DNA of 64,000 nt, taken from Pseudomonas nitroreducens NBRC 12694 (lineage in GTDB: Bacteria; Pseudomonadota; Gammaproteobacteria; Pseudomonadales; Pseudomonadaceae). Every line of letters begins with the position of its first letter. Position 1 is the first letter of the stretch. The notes beneath the pieces were generated by a model. It was not told the DNA's origin. It did not search any database and saw only the letters and a program-made list of their open reading frames with translations. Shown here piece after piece: positions 47,343 through 55,312 of this stretch. The stretch covers positions 451,738-515,737 of the forward strand of contig NZ_BDAI01000005.1 of NCBI RefSeq assembly GCF_002091755.1, given 5' to 3'. A program made the translations under genes and the position numbers.

Positions 47343-48903
47343 CGGCAGGCAGCTGGTAGCTCCAGGTTTCGGAAATGGTCTGGCCGCCGTTTACCAGCGC
47401 CGCACGCATTTCCGTCGGCTTTTTCGGGTCCTTGACCTTGATCCGCAGGGTCAGACGCCAGCCTTTGGTCACCGCGTTGTAGCGCAGGGCGTTTTCCTTC
47501 ACCTCGGCATTGTCGTCGGTGCTCACCTGGGTGCTCACCGGAGCATCGCCGGCCAGCGCCTTCAGGGTCGGGCCGACAAAGTCGACGACCAGGGCGACGC
47601 TGCCATCAGGCTGGCGAATCAGGTTCTTCTGCTTCACGTCGCCGACCGAGCGCAGGGTCTGCATGACCCAGGCGTTCTTCGCGTCGTGCAGCGCGTCCTC
47701 ATCCTTGGTCCAGCGCATGCGGTAGGCGAAGTCCAGCGGCTCGCCGGCTTCCGGGCGCTTCTCCGGATTCCAGAAGGCGACGATGTTGTCGTTGGTCTCA
47801 TCCGGGGTCGGGATTTCCACCAGCTCGATGGTGCCCTTGCCCCAGTCGCCCTGCGGCTCGACCCAGGCGGACGGACGCAGGTCGTAGCGGTCGTCGAGGT
47901 CTTCGTAGCGGGAGAACTCGCGGCCGCGCTGCAGCAGGCCGAATCCTTTCGGGTTCTCGACGCTGTAGGCGCTGACGGACAGGTGTTTGGGGTTGTTCAG
48001 CGGACGCCAGATCCACTCGTCGTTGCCGGCGTGGATCTGCAGACCGGTGGAGTCATGCAGTTCCGGGCGGAAGTTGTGCTCGGCGGACGGCTGGTTGGAG
48101 CCGAACAGGAACATGCTGGTCAGGGGCGCCAGGCCCAGCTTGCTCACCTTGTCGCGCAAATACACGCGGGCCTTCACATCGACCACGGTGTCGTTGCCCG
48201 GACGAATGGTGAAGCGGTAAGCGCCGGTCGCGCGGGGCGAATCCAGCAGCGCGAAGATCACCAGGTGCTTGTCCTTGGGCTTGGGCTTCTCGATCCAGAA
48301 CTCGCGGAAGCGCGGGAATTCCTCACCCGATGGCAGCGCGGTATCCAGCGCCAGGCCACGGGCGGAGAGGCCCCACCACTGGTCCTTGCCGATGATGCGG
48401 AAGTAGCTCGCCCCCAGGAAGGTGGCGATCTCGTCCTGCTTGTCCGGCGAGTTGATCGGGTACAGCAGGCGGAAGCCGGCGTAACCCAGATCCTTGGTCG
48501 CATTGGCGTCGAACTTCAGCGAACCGAAGTCGAAACGGGAGGGATCGTACTTGATCTCCTTGACGTCGGTCGCCGTGACTTCGTTGATCTTCACCGGGGT
48601 GTCGAAGTGCATGCCCTGGTGATAGAAGCTGATCTTGAAGGGGGTCTTCTCGTCGGCCCAGTAGGCCTTCTCGTTACGGAAGCGAATCTGCTGGTAATCG
48701 GCGAACTTCATTTCGCTGAATTCCGATGGCAGGTTGCTCGTCGGTGCGCTGTACTTCTCAGCAGCCAGCGCCTTGGCCTGTTCGCCAACGTCGTCGAGAT
48801 TGAAGGCCCAGGCATGGGTAGCGCTCAACGCCAACAGGGCGGAGCCGACCAGTCCGCGAAGGATGTGGCGCGAAAGCGGTTGTTGAACGGAACGGAAAAT
48901 CAC
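47335..48903 (-). CDS. opgG: periplasmic glucan biosynthesis protein OpgG
   Basis: 522 residues. Signal peptide to THAWA (about 33), then the MdoG beta-sandwich (FNLDDVGEQAKALAAEKY, LGASYFRIIGKDQWWGLSARGLALDT, RRG-type segment) and a C-terminal Ig-like domain (about 400-522). It acts in the periplasm on the glucan made by OpgH, likely adding or shaping branches. First gene of opgGH; the 200 bases upstream should hold the promoter, but I do not see a clear one. Confidence 0.96.
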   Translation of the reverse strand: MIFRSVQQPLSRHILRGLVGSALLALSATHAWAFNLDDVGEQAKALAAEKYSAPTSNLPSEFSEMKFADYQQIRFRNEKAYWADEKTPFKISFYHQGMHFDTPVKINEVTATDVKEIKYDPSRFDFGSLKFDANATKDLGYAGFRLLYPINSPDKQDEIATFLGASYFRIIGKDQWWGLSARGLALDTALPSGEEFPRFREFWIEKPKPKDKHLVIFALLDSPRATGAYRFTIRPGNDTVVDVKARVYLRDKVSKLGLAPLTSMFLFGSNQPSAEHNFRPELHDSTGLQIHAGNDEWIWRPLNNPKHLSVSAYSVENPKGFGLLQRGREFSRYEDLDDRYDLRPSAWVEPQGDWGKGTIELVEIPTPDETNDNIVAFWNPEKRPEAGEPLDFAYRMRWTKDEDALHDAKNAWVMQTLRSVGDVKQKNLIRQPDGSVALVVDFVGPTLKALAGDAPVSTQVSTDDNAEVKENALRYNAVTKGWRLTLRIKVKDPKKPTEMRAALVNGGQTISETWSYQLPADE

Positions 48904-49104
48904 GAGTCCCCCTCGTCCGTGAACACAAAACGATTAAAGCCAGCAAAGGCGATGCCAAATTGCCGGCGATTGAATTCCGACCCCGGTGAGCCTGAATGAT
49001 TCCCCGCTTTTTTCCACGGGTACTTCCGGCTCCCGGAGGCGCATTGTTCTAGATGCATAAGCCCTAACCATCATCCCACGGCGATATGACAAGCTGCCGC
49101 GCGT

Positions 49105-49542
49105 TCAAGCCTCCAGTAGAAAGGTCACCGGCCCGTCATTGACCAGGTGGACCTGCATGTTGGCGCCAAAACGGCCAGTGGCGACCAGCGGATGACGCTC
49201 TCGCGCCTGTTCCACGAGTAGATCGAACAACGCGGCGCCCCTTGCAGGAGGCGCCGCGCTGGAAAAGCTCGGTCGCAGGCCCTTGCGGGTGTCTGCGGCC
49301 AGGGTGAACTGCGAAACCAGCAGCAGGCCGCCGCCGACATCGCTCAATGAAAGGTTCATTTTACCTTCATCGTCGCCAAACACTCGATAGTTAAGCAGCT
49401 TGTGCAGCAAACGGTTGACCGAGTCTTCGTCGTCCTGGGGTTCGACCCCTACCAGAGCCAGCAGCCCATGGTCGATAGCGCCGACGATTTCGCCGTCAAC
49501 CTCGACGCGGGCGCCTCGCACCCGCTGGATCAAACCCTTCAT
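49105..49542 (-). CDS. dtd: D-aminoacyl-tRNA deacylase
   Basis: 145 residues, the family length. MKGLIQRVRGARVEVDGEIVG at the N-terminus, the active-site segment LLVSQFTLAAD (SQFTL), and the C-terminal NDGPVTFLLE correspond to the Gly-cisPro and catalytic motifs, with GP here. It removes D-amino acids from mischarged tRNAs. The ATG overlaps the pip stop (ATGA), so the two are translated together. Confidence 0.96.
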   Translation of the reverse strand: MKGLIQRVRGARVEVDGEIVGAIDHGLLALVGVEPQDDEDSVNRLLHKLLNYRVFGDDEGKMNLSLSDVGGGLLLVSQFTLAADTRKGLRPSFSSAAPPARGAALFDLLVEQARERHPLVATGRFGANMQVHLVNDGPVTFLLEA

Positions 49543-50510
49543 TCAGCCTCCGGCGGCAGGTTCAGCAGGCGGCGGCCGATTTCATTGGTGGCGCGGATCA
49601 GCGCATCGGTGATGCCCGGCTCGCCGGCCACGTGGCCGGCGTCGCGGACGATCTGCAACTCGCTGTTGGGCCAGGCCTTGTGCAGCGCCCAGGCATTGTC
49701 GAGCGGGCAGACCACGTCGTAGCGGCCGTGAACGATCACCCCCGGCAGGTGGGCGATCTTGTGCATGTCGCGCAGCAGCTGGTCCGGCTCGAGGAAGCCG
49801 TCGTTGACGAAATAGTGGTTCTCGATGCGGGCGATGGACAGCGAGCGGTGCGGGTCGGCGAAGCGATCCACCACCGCCGGGTTCGGCCGCAGCGTGGCGG
49901 TCCGGCCTTCCCAGGTGGACCAGGCGCGCGCGGCGTGCATCTGGGCGATCTGGTCGGGGCCGGTCAGGCGGCGATGGAAGGCGTGCAGCAGGTCGTCGTG
50001 CTCGTCGGCGGGAATCGGCGCCAGGTAGTCTTCCCAGTAATCCGGGAACAGGCGGCTTGCGCCCTCCTGGTAGAACCAGCGGATTTCCTGCGGACGGCAG
50101 AGGAAGATGCCGCGTACGATCAGCGCCAGCACGCGCTCGGGATGGGTCTGGGCGTAGGCCAGCGAAAGGGTGGAGCCCCAGGAACCGCCGAACAGCACCC
50201 ACTTGTCGATGCCCAGGTGCTCGCGGATGCGCTCGATGTCCTGCACCAGATGCCAGGTGGTGTTGTTCTCCAGGCTGGCGTAAGGCGTGGAGCGGCCGCA
50301 GCCGCGCTGGTCGAAGGTGACGATGCGGTAGATATTGGGGTCGAAGAAGCGCCGCGACATGGCATCGCAACCGGAGCCCGGGCCACCATGGATGAACAGA
50401 ACCGGCAGTCCGTCGGGCGTACCGCTCTCGTCCACATAGAGGACGTGCGGCTCATCGACGGCCAGTTCATGGCGGGCGTAAGGCTTGATTTCCGGATACA
50501 AAGTTTGCAT
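49539..50510 (-). CDS. pip: proline iminopeptidase
   Basis: 323 residues from MQTLYPEIKPYARHELAVDE. Alpha/beta hydrolase with oxyanion loop FIHGGPGSGC, DQRGCGRSTPYA, nucleophile GGSWGSTLSLAYA, aspartate in VHGRYDVVCP and histidine in RDAGHVAGEP. It removes N-terminal proline from peptides in the cytoplasm. The frame continues 86 codons upstream without family similarity. It is followed by dtd in an overlapping pair. Confidence 0.95.
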   Translation of the reverse strand: MQTLYPEIKPYARHELAVDEPHVLYVDESGTPDGLPVLFIHGGPGSGCDAMSRRFFDPNIYRIVTFDQRGCGRSTPYASLENNTTWHLVQDIERIREHLGIDKWVLFGGSWGSTLSLAYAQTHPERVLALIVRGIFLCRPQEIRWFYQEGASRLFPDYWEDYLAPIPADEHDDLLHAFHRRLTGPDQIAQMHAARAWSTWEGRTATLRPNPAVVDRFADPHRSLSIARIENHYFVNDGFLEPDQLLRDMHKIAHLPGVIVHGRYDVVCPLDNAWALHKAWPNSELQIVRDAGHVAGEPGITDALIRATNEIGRRLLNLPPEAE

Positions 50511-50689
50511 GGCTCGCTCCTGGATCAGTGCGTACGGTCGCTCCCGGACCAGTAACCATCCTAGGGCCTGTCGCCACCTTATAGAAAGTCGCGTTGCCGC
50601 AGCGCGACTTCCATCGAAAGTCTTCGGCCCCCACGGTGTCGGGCATGATACTCGGGCCAGCGAAAAACCCATAAGGGAGTTAGTGAGCC

Positions 50690-51118
50690 ATGCCACGGAA
50701 GTTGTTTCTTTCTCTTTTCCTGCTGATGCTCGCCTTGGCCGGCTGTGATCGCGACGACCCGCGCGCACAGCTGGACGCCGCCGTGAAGCAGTTGCAGGAC
50801 AACCTCGAAGCCAAGAATAGCGGGGCCGTGATCGATCAGCTGGCTGGCGACTTCCGCGCCAATGGCGAGTTCGATCGCGACTGGGCCAGGCGCACCATGA
50901 CGCTGATGTTCCTGCGGCACCAGCAGGTCAAGGTGATCCTGCTCAGCAGCGAGAGCAGGATCGACCCGACCTACGCCAACCGCGGCCATACCGACGCGCA
51001 GGTCGCCCTCACCGGCGCCGAGAACCTCCTCCCTGATAGCGCCGGGCATTACTCGGTCAGGCTGGAGTGGTGGCGCGAAGGATCGGAATGGAAACTGGCG
51101 AGGCTCGACTGGCAATGA
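50690..51118 (+). CDS. small lipoprotein with NTF2-like domain
   Basis: 142 residues from MPRKLFLSLFLLMLALAGC; lipobox LALAGC with cysteine near residue 19. The rest (QLDAAVKQLQDNLEAKNSGAVIDQLAGDFRANGEFDRDWARRTM ends in SVRLEWWREGSEWKLARLDW) has the helix plus curved sheet pattern of NTF2-like domains. AAGGGAGTTAGTGAGCC precedes the ATG. Its stop overlaps the Nudix gene start (ATGA). Function unknown; divergent from pip. Confidence 0.82.
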   Translation: MPRKLFLSLFLLMLALAGCDRDDPRAQLDAAVKQLQDNLEAKNSGAVIDQLAGDFRANGEFDRDWARRTMTLMFLRHQQVKVILLSSESRIDPTYANRGHTDAQVALTGAENLLPDSAGHYSVRLEWWREGSEWKLARLDWQ

Positions 51119-51591
51119 CTTCCCCCTTGCAACACCGCATTCGCGCCGCCGGGCTGCTGGTCAGCAACGACGAAATCCTGCTGGTGCGTCATGCAGTCGC
51201 CGGCGACGAATACTGGATTCCACCGGGCGGTGGCTTCGAGTCGGACAAGGACGAGTGCACCCGCGACACCGTGCGCCGCGAGTGCCGGGAGGAAACCGGG
51301 CTGGCGGTGGAGGTCGGCCCGCTGGTCTACGTGCGCGAGTTCGCCGAGCCGCTGGCCGGGCGCTTCCACATGGAGCTGTTCTACCGCGTGGATGCCTGGG
51401 ACGGCCGGGTCAACCTGGACAACCTGCGCGGCCTGGGTGGCGACGAGTTCGATATCCGCGAAGTCGCCTGGGTGCCGCGCCGCGAGCTGCCGCGCCTGCC
51501 CTCCTACTACCCCGCCGAATTGCTCGACGATGTCTGGGAGCGCCTGGCCGAGGCGCAACCGCTGATCCGCCACCTCGGCCTGCAGCGCTAG
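51115..51591 (+). CDS. Nudix hydrolase
   Basis: 158 residues from MTSPLQHRIRAAGLLVSNDEILLVRH, coupled to the lipoprotein gene by an ATGA overlap. The Nudix box is GGFESDKDECTRDTVRRECREETGL (about 39-63), with the REUxEExGU part intact; the glycine-to-glutamate spacing is one residue longer than the consensus. Nudix enzymes cleave nucleoside diphosphates linked to another group; the substrate is not predictable here. Open frame upstream of this ATG is discarded. Confidence 0.88.
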   Translation: MTSPLQHRIRAAGLLVSNDEILLVRHAVAGDEYWIPPGGGFESDKDECTRDTVRRECREETGLAVEVGPLVYVREFAEPLAGRFHMELFYRVDAWDGRVNLDNLRGLGGDEFDIREVAWVPRRELPRLPSYYPAELLDDVWERLAEAQPLIRHLGLQR

Positions 51592-51593
51592 GA

Positions 51594-52493
51594 TTACTGC
51601 ACCGGTTCGCTGGTGGGCTTGGCAATGATCGCCTGCAGCTCGGCGGTCATGGGGAATTCCAGGTTGAGGTTCTTCGGCGGGATCGGCTGCTCGAACCAGC
51701 GCTGGTAGATGCCCTTGATCTCGCCGGAGGAATACAGCTCGGCCAGCGTCTGGTTGACCAGGGCGAGGAACTGCGGATCGTCGCGGCGCACCATGCAGGC
51801 GTAGATTTCTCGCGATTGCGGCTCGCCCACCACCACCCACTGGTGCGGGTCGCGGGCCTTGGCCTTCTCGCCGTAGAGCAGCGCATCATCCATGTAGAAG
51901 GCCACCGCGCGACCCGACTGCAGCATGAGGAAGGCTTCGCCGTGGTCCTTGGCGCTGACCACGTTCATGCCCAGCTTGTGCTCGGCGTTATAGGCCTTCA
52001 GGTAGCGCTCGTTGGTGGTGCCGGCGGTGGTCACCACGTTCTTGCCCTTGAGGTCGGCGAAGCCCTGGATGCCGCTGTCCTTGGCGGTCAGCAACTGGCC
52101 TTTCACATAGATGAAGCCGTAGGAGAAGGCGACCTGCTTCATGCGCTCGGCGGTGACACCGGTGGAACCGCACTCCAGGTCCACCGTGCCGTTCTGCACC
52201 AGCGGAATGCGCGTCTGCGAGGTCACCAGGTTGTACTTCACCTTGAGATCGGGCTTGCCGAGCTTCTGCCGGATGCGCTCGACCACCTTGCCGGCCAGGT
52301 CCACCGAGTAACCCATGGGCTGCCCGCTGTTATCGCCCAGGTAGGAGAACGGTACCGAGGCGTCGCGATAACCCAGGGTTATCGTGCCGCGCTCGGCGAC
52401 TTTCTTCAGCGTGCCGTCCAGTGCCTCGTTGGCCTGCGCCAGCGCGCAGACCAGGCTGGACGCCGCCAGCATTCCCAGTGCAAGTCGTTTCAT
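51594..52493 (-). CDS. dguC: periplasmic amino-acid binding protein of the D-glutamate locus
   Basis: 299 residues. Signal peptide MKRLALGMLAASSLVCALAQA, then family 3 solute-binding pattern GTITLGYRDASVPFSYLGDNSGQPMGYSVDLAGKVV and NGTVDLECGSTGVTAERMKQVAFSYGF. In P. aeruginosa the same gene next to dguB and dguA is dguC of the D-Glu/D-Gln utilisation locus. No permease or ATPase lies beside it, so it either serves another transporter or a sensing role. Last gene of dguABC. Confidence 0.88.
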   Translation of the reverse strand: MKRLALGMLAASSLVCALAQANEALDGTLKKVAERGTITLGYRDASVPFSYLGDNSGQPMGYSVDLAGKVVERIRQKLGKPDLKVKYNLVTSQTRIPLVQNGTVDLECGSTGVTAERMKQVAFSYGFIYVKGQLLTAKDSGIQGFADLKGKNVVTTAGTTNERYLKAYNAEHKLGMNVVSAKDHGEAFLMLQSGRAVAFYMDDALLYGEKAKARDPHQWVVVGEPQSREIYACMVRRDDPQFLALVNQTLAELYSSGEIKGIYQRWFEQPIPPKNLNLEFPMTAELQAIIAKPTSEPVQ

Positions 52494-52532
52494 GGGTGCG
52501 ATCCTTCTTGTTGTTGTGAGTCGGGTTAGGGG

Positions 52533-52883
52533 TCAGGGCCGCGCGGCAATCACGGTGATTTCCACCAGCACCTGCGGCCGCGCCAGCAGCGCCTGCACCG
52601 TGGTGCGGGTCGGTGCGCAGCCTTCCGGCAGCCAGCCGGACCAGATGCCGTTCATGGCCTCGAAATCGGCGGCGATGTCCTTGAGGTAGATGGTCGCGCT
52701 GAGGATGTCCGCCTTCCCGGTGCCGGCTTCGGCCAGCAGCGCGTCGATCTTCGCCAGCACTTCGCGGGTCTGGCCCTGGATGTCGGTGGCCTGCCCAGGT
52801 ACCTGCCCGGACAGGAACACCAGCGAGCCGAAGACCATAGCGCCGGAAAGGCGATCGTTGGTGGCGATGCGTGTGAGTTGCAT
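52533..52883 (-). CDS. dguB: RidA-family enamine/imine deaminase
   Basis: 116 residues from MQLTRIATNDRLSGAMVFGSLVFLSGQVPG, with GGGGAG before the ATG. The YjgF/RidA fold shows in SGQVPGQATDIQGQTREVLAKIDALLAEAG and VLVEITVIAA. Members hydrolyse 2-iminoacids released by amino-acid oxidases and dehydrogenases, which suits its place directly after the D-amino-acid oxidoreductase dguA. A few active-site positions of RidA (the C-terminal arginine/glutamate pair) are partly changed, as in other RidA subfamilies. Confidence 0.9.
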   Translation of the reverse strand: MQLTRIATNDRLSGAMVFGSLVFLSGQVPGQATDIQGQTREVLAKIDALLAEAGTGKADILSATIYLKDIAADFEAMNGIWSGWLPEGCAPTRTTVQALLARPQVLVEITVIAARP

Positions 52884-52907
52884 GGTGTGTCTCCCCATTC
52901 GAAGAAA

Positions 52908-54152
52908 TCAGCCGGCCAGCCGCGCGGGCGTCAGGCCGGTCGTGTCGATATCCGGGTGACGCCCGGCGATCTGTGCGGCGATCAGTTGCGCACTGCCACA
53001 GGCGAGGGTGAAGCCCAGCGCGCCGTGGCCGAGATTCAGCCAGAGGCCACGCGGCCCGCAGGCCCCCACCAGCGGCACGCCGGTGGGCGTGGCCGGACGC
53101 ATGCCGGCCCATTCGATGGCGGCGCTGTAGTCACAGGCGTCCGGCAGCGTATCCGCCGCCTGCTGCCGGATCAGCGCCAGTCGCCTGGGTTCCAGGCGCG
53201 GGTCGAAGCCGACGATATCGACCATGGCAGCGATGCGCAGACGTTCGCCGAGGCGTGCATAGACCACCTTGCGGTCGTAGTCGGTGAGGCTCACCTCCAG
53301 CGCGTGGTCCTCGGCGCGGATTGGCGCGGTCAGGCTGTAGCCCTTCAGCGGATAGAGCGGCAGGCGCGGTCTACCCGGCAGCAGCGCCGCGCTGCGGTAG
53401 CCGGCGGCGAGGACCACGTGATCGGCCTCGAAGGTCTCGCCGCCCGCCTCCACACCGATCACGACGCCATTGCGAATCATCAGCCGGGAAGCCGGGCGGG
53501 CATACACCAGCCGGCAACGTCCCGATGCCTGAAGTCGCTCGGCGAGCCGCTGGCAGAACAGGAAGCAATCGGCGACCTCCTCGTCCGGCGTATGGATGCC
53601 ACCGACGAAGGGCGCACTCGCCAGCGCCGGGTCCAGCCCGCGGCACTGCTGCGCCGAGAGCACGAATTGCGCTGAAGGATCGGATAGGGTCTGCCGCGCA
53701 CTGCGGAAGCTGCCTTCATCGCGGAAGGCCACCAGCTTGCCGTTGCGCCGCCAGTCGAAGCCGTCCAGCCCATCCTCCCGCCACTGCGCCAGCGTGCTCT
53801 GGCTGAACAGCGCGAGGCGCAGTAAATGTTTCGCATTGGCCTGGTTCACCGAGCGCCGACAGGCCGCCGTGAATTCCATCAGCCAGCGCCACTGCGCCGG
53901 ATCCAGACGCGGGCGCAGGCGCAGCGGCGAGTCGCCGCGCAGCAGCCAGCCCAGTGCCTGCTGCGGTACGCCGGCATCGGCCAGGGGCGCCACGTAGCGG
54001 TAGGACAGCTGGCCGCCGTTGGCGAAACTGGTTTCCAGCCCGCCCGCATCCCGTGCTTCCAGCACAGTGACGTCGAAGCTCTCCTGGACCAGCGCCTGCG
54101 CCGTAGCCAGCCCGACCACGCCCGCGCCGATGATGCAAATCCGCTGTGCCAT
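52908..54152 (-). CDS. dguA: FAD-dependent D-amino-acid dehydrogenase (D-glutamate)
   Basis: 414 residues from MAQRICIIGAGVVGLATAQALVQESFDVTVLEARDAGGLETSFANGG. Rossmann FAD loop GAGVVGLATA, the DadA-type SFANGGQLSYRYVAPLAD segment, and the C-terminal NLGHGALGFTLACGSAQLIA. It oxidises a D-amino acid, by context D-glutamate, to the imino acid, passing electrons to the chain. An ATG six codons upstream is possible. Divergent from dguR, followed by dguB and dguC. Confidence 0.9.
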   Translation of the reverse strand: MAQRICIIGAGVVGLATAQALVQESFDVTVLEARDAGGLETSFANGGQLSYRYVAPLADAGVPQQALGWLLRGDSPLRLRPRLDPAQWRWLMEFTAACRRSVNQANAKHLLRLALFSQSTLAQWREDGLDGFDWRRNGKLVAFRDEGSFRSARQTLSDPSAQFVLSAQQCRGLDPALASAPFVGGIHTPDEEVADCFLFCQRLAERLQASGRCRLVYARPASRLMIRNGVVIGVEAGGETFEADHVVLAAGYRSAALLPGRPRLPLYPLKGYSLTAPIRAEDHALEVSLTDYDRKVVYARLGERLRIAAMVDIVGFDPRLEPRRLALIRQQAADTLPDACDYSAAIEWAGMRPATPTGVPLVGACGPRGLWLNLGHGALGFTLACGSAQLIAAQIAGRHPDIDTTGLTPARLAG

Positions 54153-54231
54153 TGCCGTCTCACTGTCCATCCATTCCAGGCTCCGACCTTAGGACCGGAT
54201 GACAGGCGGCGAACAATGAATAAACATGGGC

Positions 54232-54251
54232 AACCCATAAACCAGGGTTAT
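54232..54251. promoter_or_regulatory. candidate DguR (LysR) operator
   Basis: Inverted repeat AACCC-N8-GGGTT (54232-54249) overlapping ATAA/TTAT in the 130-base dguA-dguR gap. LysR proteins bind such dyads near the middle of divergent gaps. Shown by position and symmetry only. Confidence 0.35.
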
Positions 54252-54282
54252 ACCTTGGCGAATCCGCTGACGGAGGCAAGCC

Positions 54283-55197
54283 ATGCGCCTGCGCCATATC
54301 GAAGTGTTCCAGGCCATCCGCGAAACCGGCTCGGTCAGCGGCGCCGCGCAATTGCTGCACGTCTCCCAGCCGGCAGTGACCAAGGTGCTGCAGCACGCCG
54401 AGCAGCAGTTGGGCTTCCCGCTATTCCTGCGCGTGCGCGGCAAACTGCAGGCGACCCCCGAGGCGCTGGAGCTGGAGCGCGAAGTCGCCAAGGTCACGGA
54501 AAGCCTGCAGGGCGTGCGCCGCCTGGCGCAGAGCCTGCGCGGCCAGCCGGAGAACCGCCTGCGCGTGGGCGCCACGCCGGCCCTGGCGCTGTCGCTGCTG
54601 CCGCCGGTGATCCGCGAATGGACCGACCGCTACCCGCAAAGCAGTTGCGAACTGGCCACCCAGCATTCCCGCGAACTGATCCAGAACCTGCTGATGCGCG
54701 AGCTCGACCTCGCCCTCACCCTGCAGCAGACCGACCACCCCGGCCTGCGCTCGCAGGTCATCGCCAGCGGCCCGCTGGTAGCCCTGGCACCACGCGCGCA
54801 CTGGCCGGAAGACCGTTTGGGCAAGGCGCTGACGCTGGACGAACTGGCCGGCGAGCCGATGATCGGGCTGTCCACCTCCGACCCGCTGTCGGCGCGGCTG
54901 GAAAGCTACCTGGCGAACGTCGAACCACCGCCGCGCGTGCGCATTTCAGTACAGACCTATGCACTGGCGCGCACGCTGGTGGAGGCAGGAACAGGATTGG
55001 CGCTGGTCGACCCCTTCACGGCACTGGGCGCGGACGAAAGACTCACCGCACTGCGCCCGCTGTCACCTCCGGTGAAGGTCACGCTCTACGCCCTGACCCG
55101 AGCCGACGAGACCCCGCCGCACACCCAGGCCCTGCTGCTGGAGATGCTGGTGCGACATGCCGAGATGCAGTTGGCCGATCTCCAGACCGAGGATTGA
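54283..55197 (+). CDS. dguR: LysR-family regulator of the D-glutamate locus
   Basis: 304 residues. HTH (about 1-60: MRLRHIEVFQAIRETGSVSGAAQLLHVSQPAVTKVLQHAEQQLGFPLF), then effector domain (about 90-295). GGAGG lies seven bases before the ATG. It is divergent from dguA, like P. aeruginosa DguR, which activates dguABC in the presence of D-glutamate. Name by context and family. Confidence 0.88.
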   Translation: MRLRHIEVFQAIRETGSVSGAAQLLHVSQPAVTKVLQHAEQQLGFPLFLRVRGKLQATPEALELEREVAKVTESLQGVRRLAQSLRGQPENRLRVGATPALALSLLPPVIREWTDRYPQSSCELATQHSRELIQNLLMRELDLALTLQQTDHPGLRSQVIASGPLVALAPRAHWPEDRLGKALTLDELAGEPMIGLSTSDPLSARLESYLANVEPPPRVRISVQTYALARTLVEAGTGLALVDPFTALGADERLTALRPLSPPVKVTLYALTRADETPPHTQALLLEMLVRHAEMQLADLQTED

Positions 55198-55312
55198 AGC
55201 AAGGTCCGCGAAGTCTGCTGCGCCTGATTGCTACGCGTCATTGTCAAACGAGGGGAAATACCCGAATCTTCCGCGCCCCGAAGGGATTGGTTTTGATCTG
55301 AAAGGACTCGTC

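Noticed and set aside
44529..47435. Open frame of 968 codons on the plus strand
   Set aside because: It lies antisense to opgH, has a His/Gln/Ala-rich composition typical of high-GC shadow frames, and no family features.
51228..51305. Non-functional Nudix box
   Set aside because: The one-residue longer glycine spacing is tolerated in the superfamily and the REUxEExGU core is complete, so the gene is kept as an intact Nudix hydrolase.
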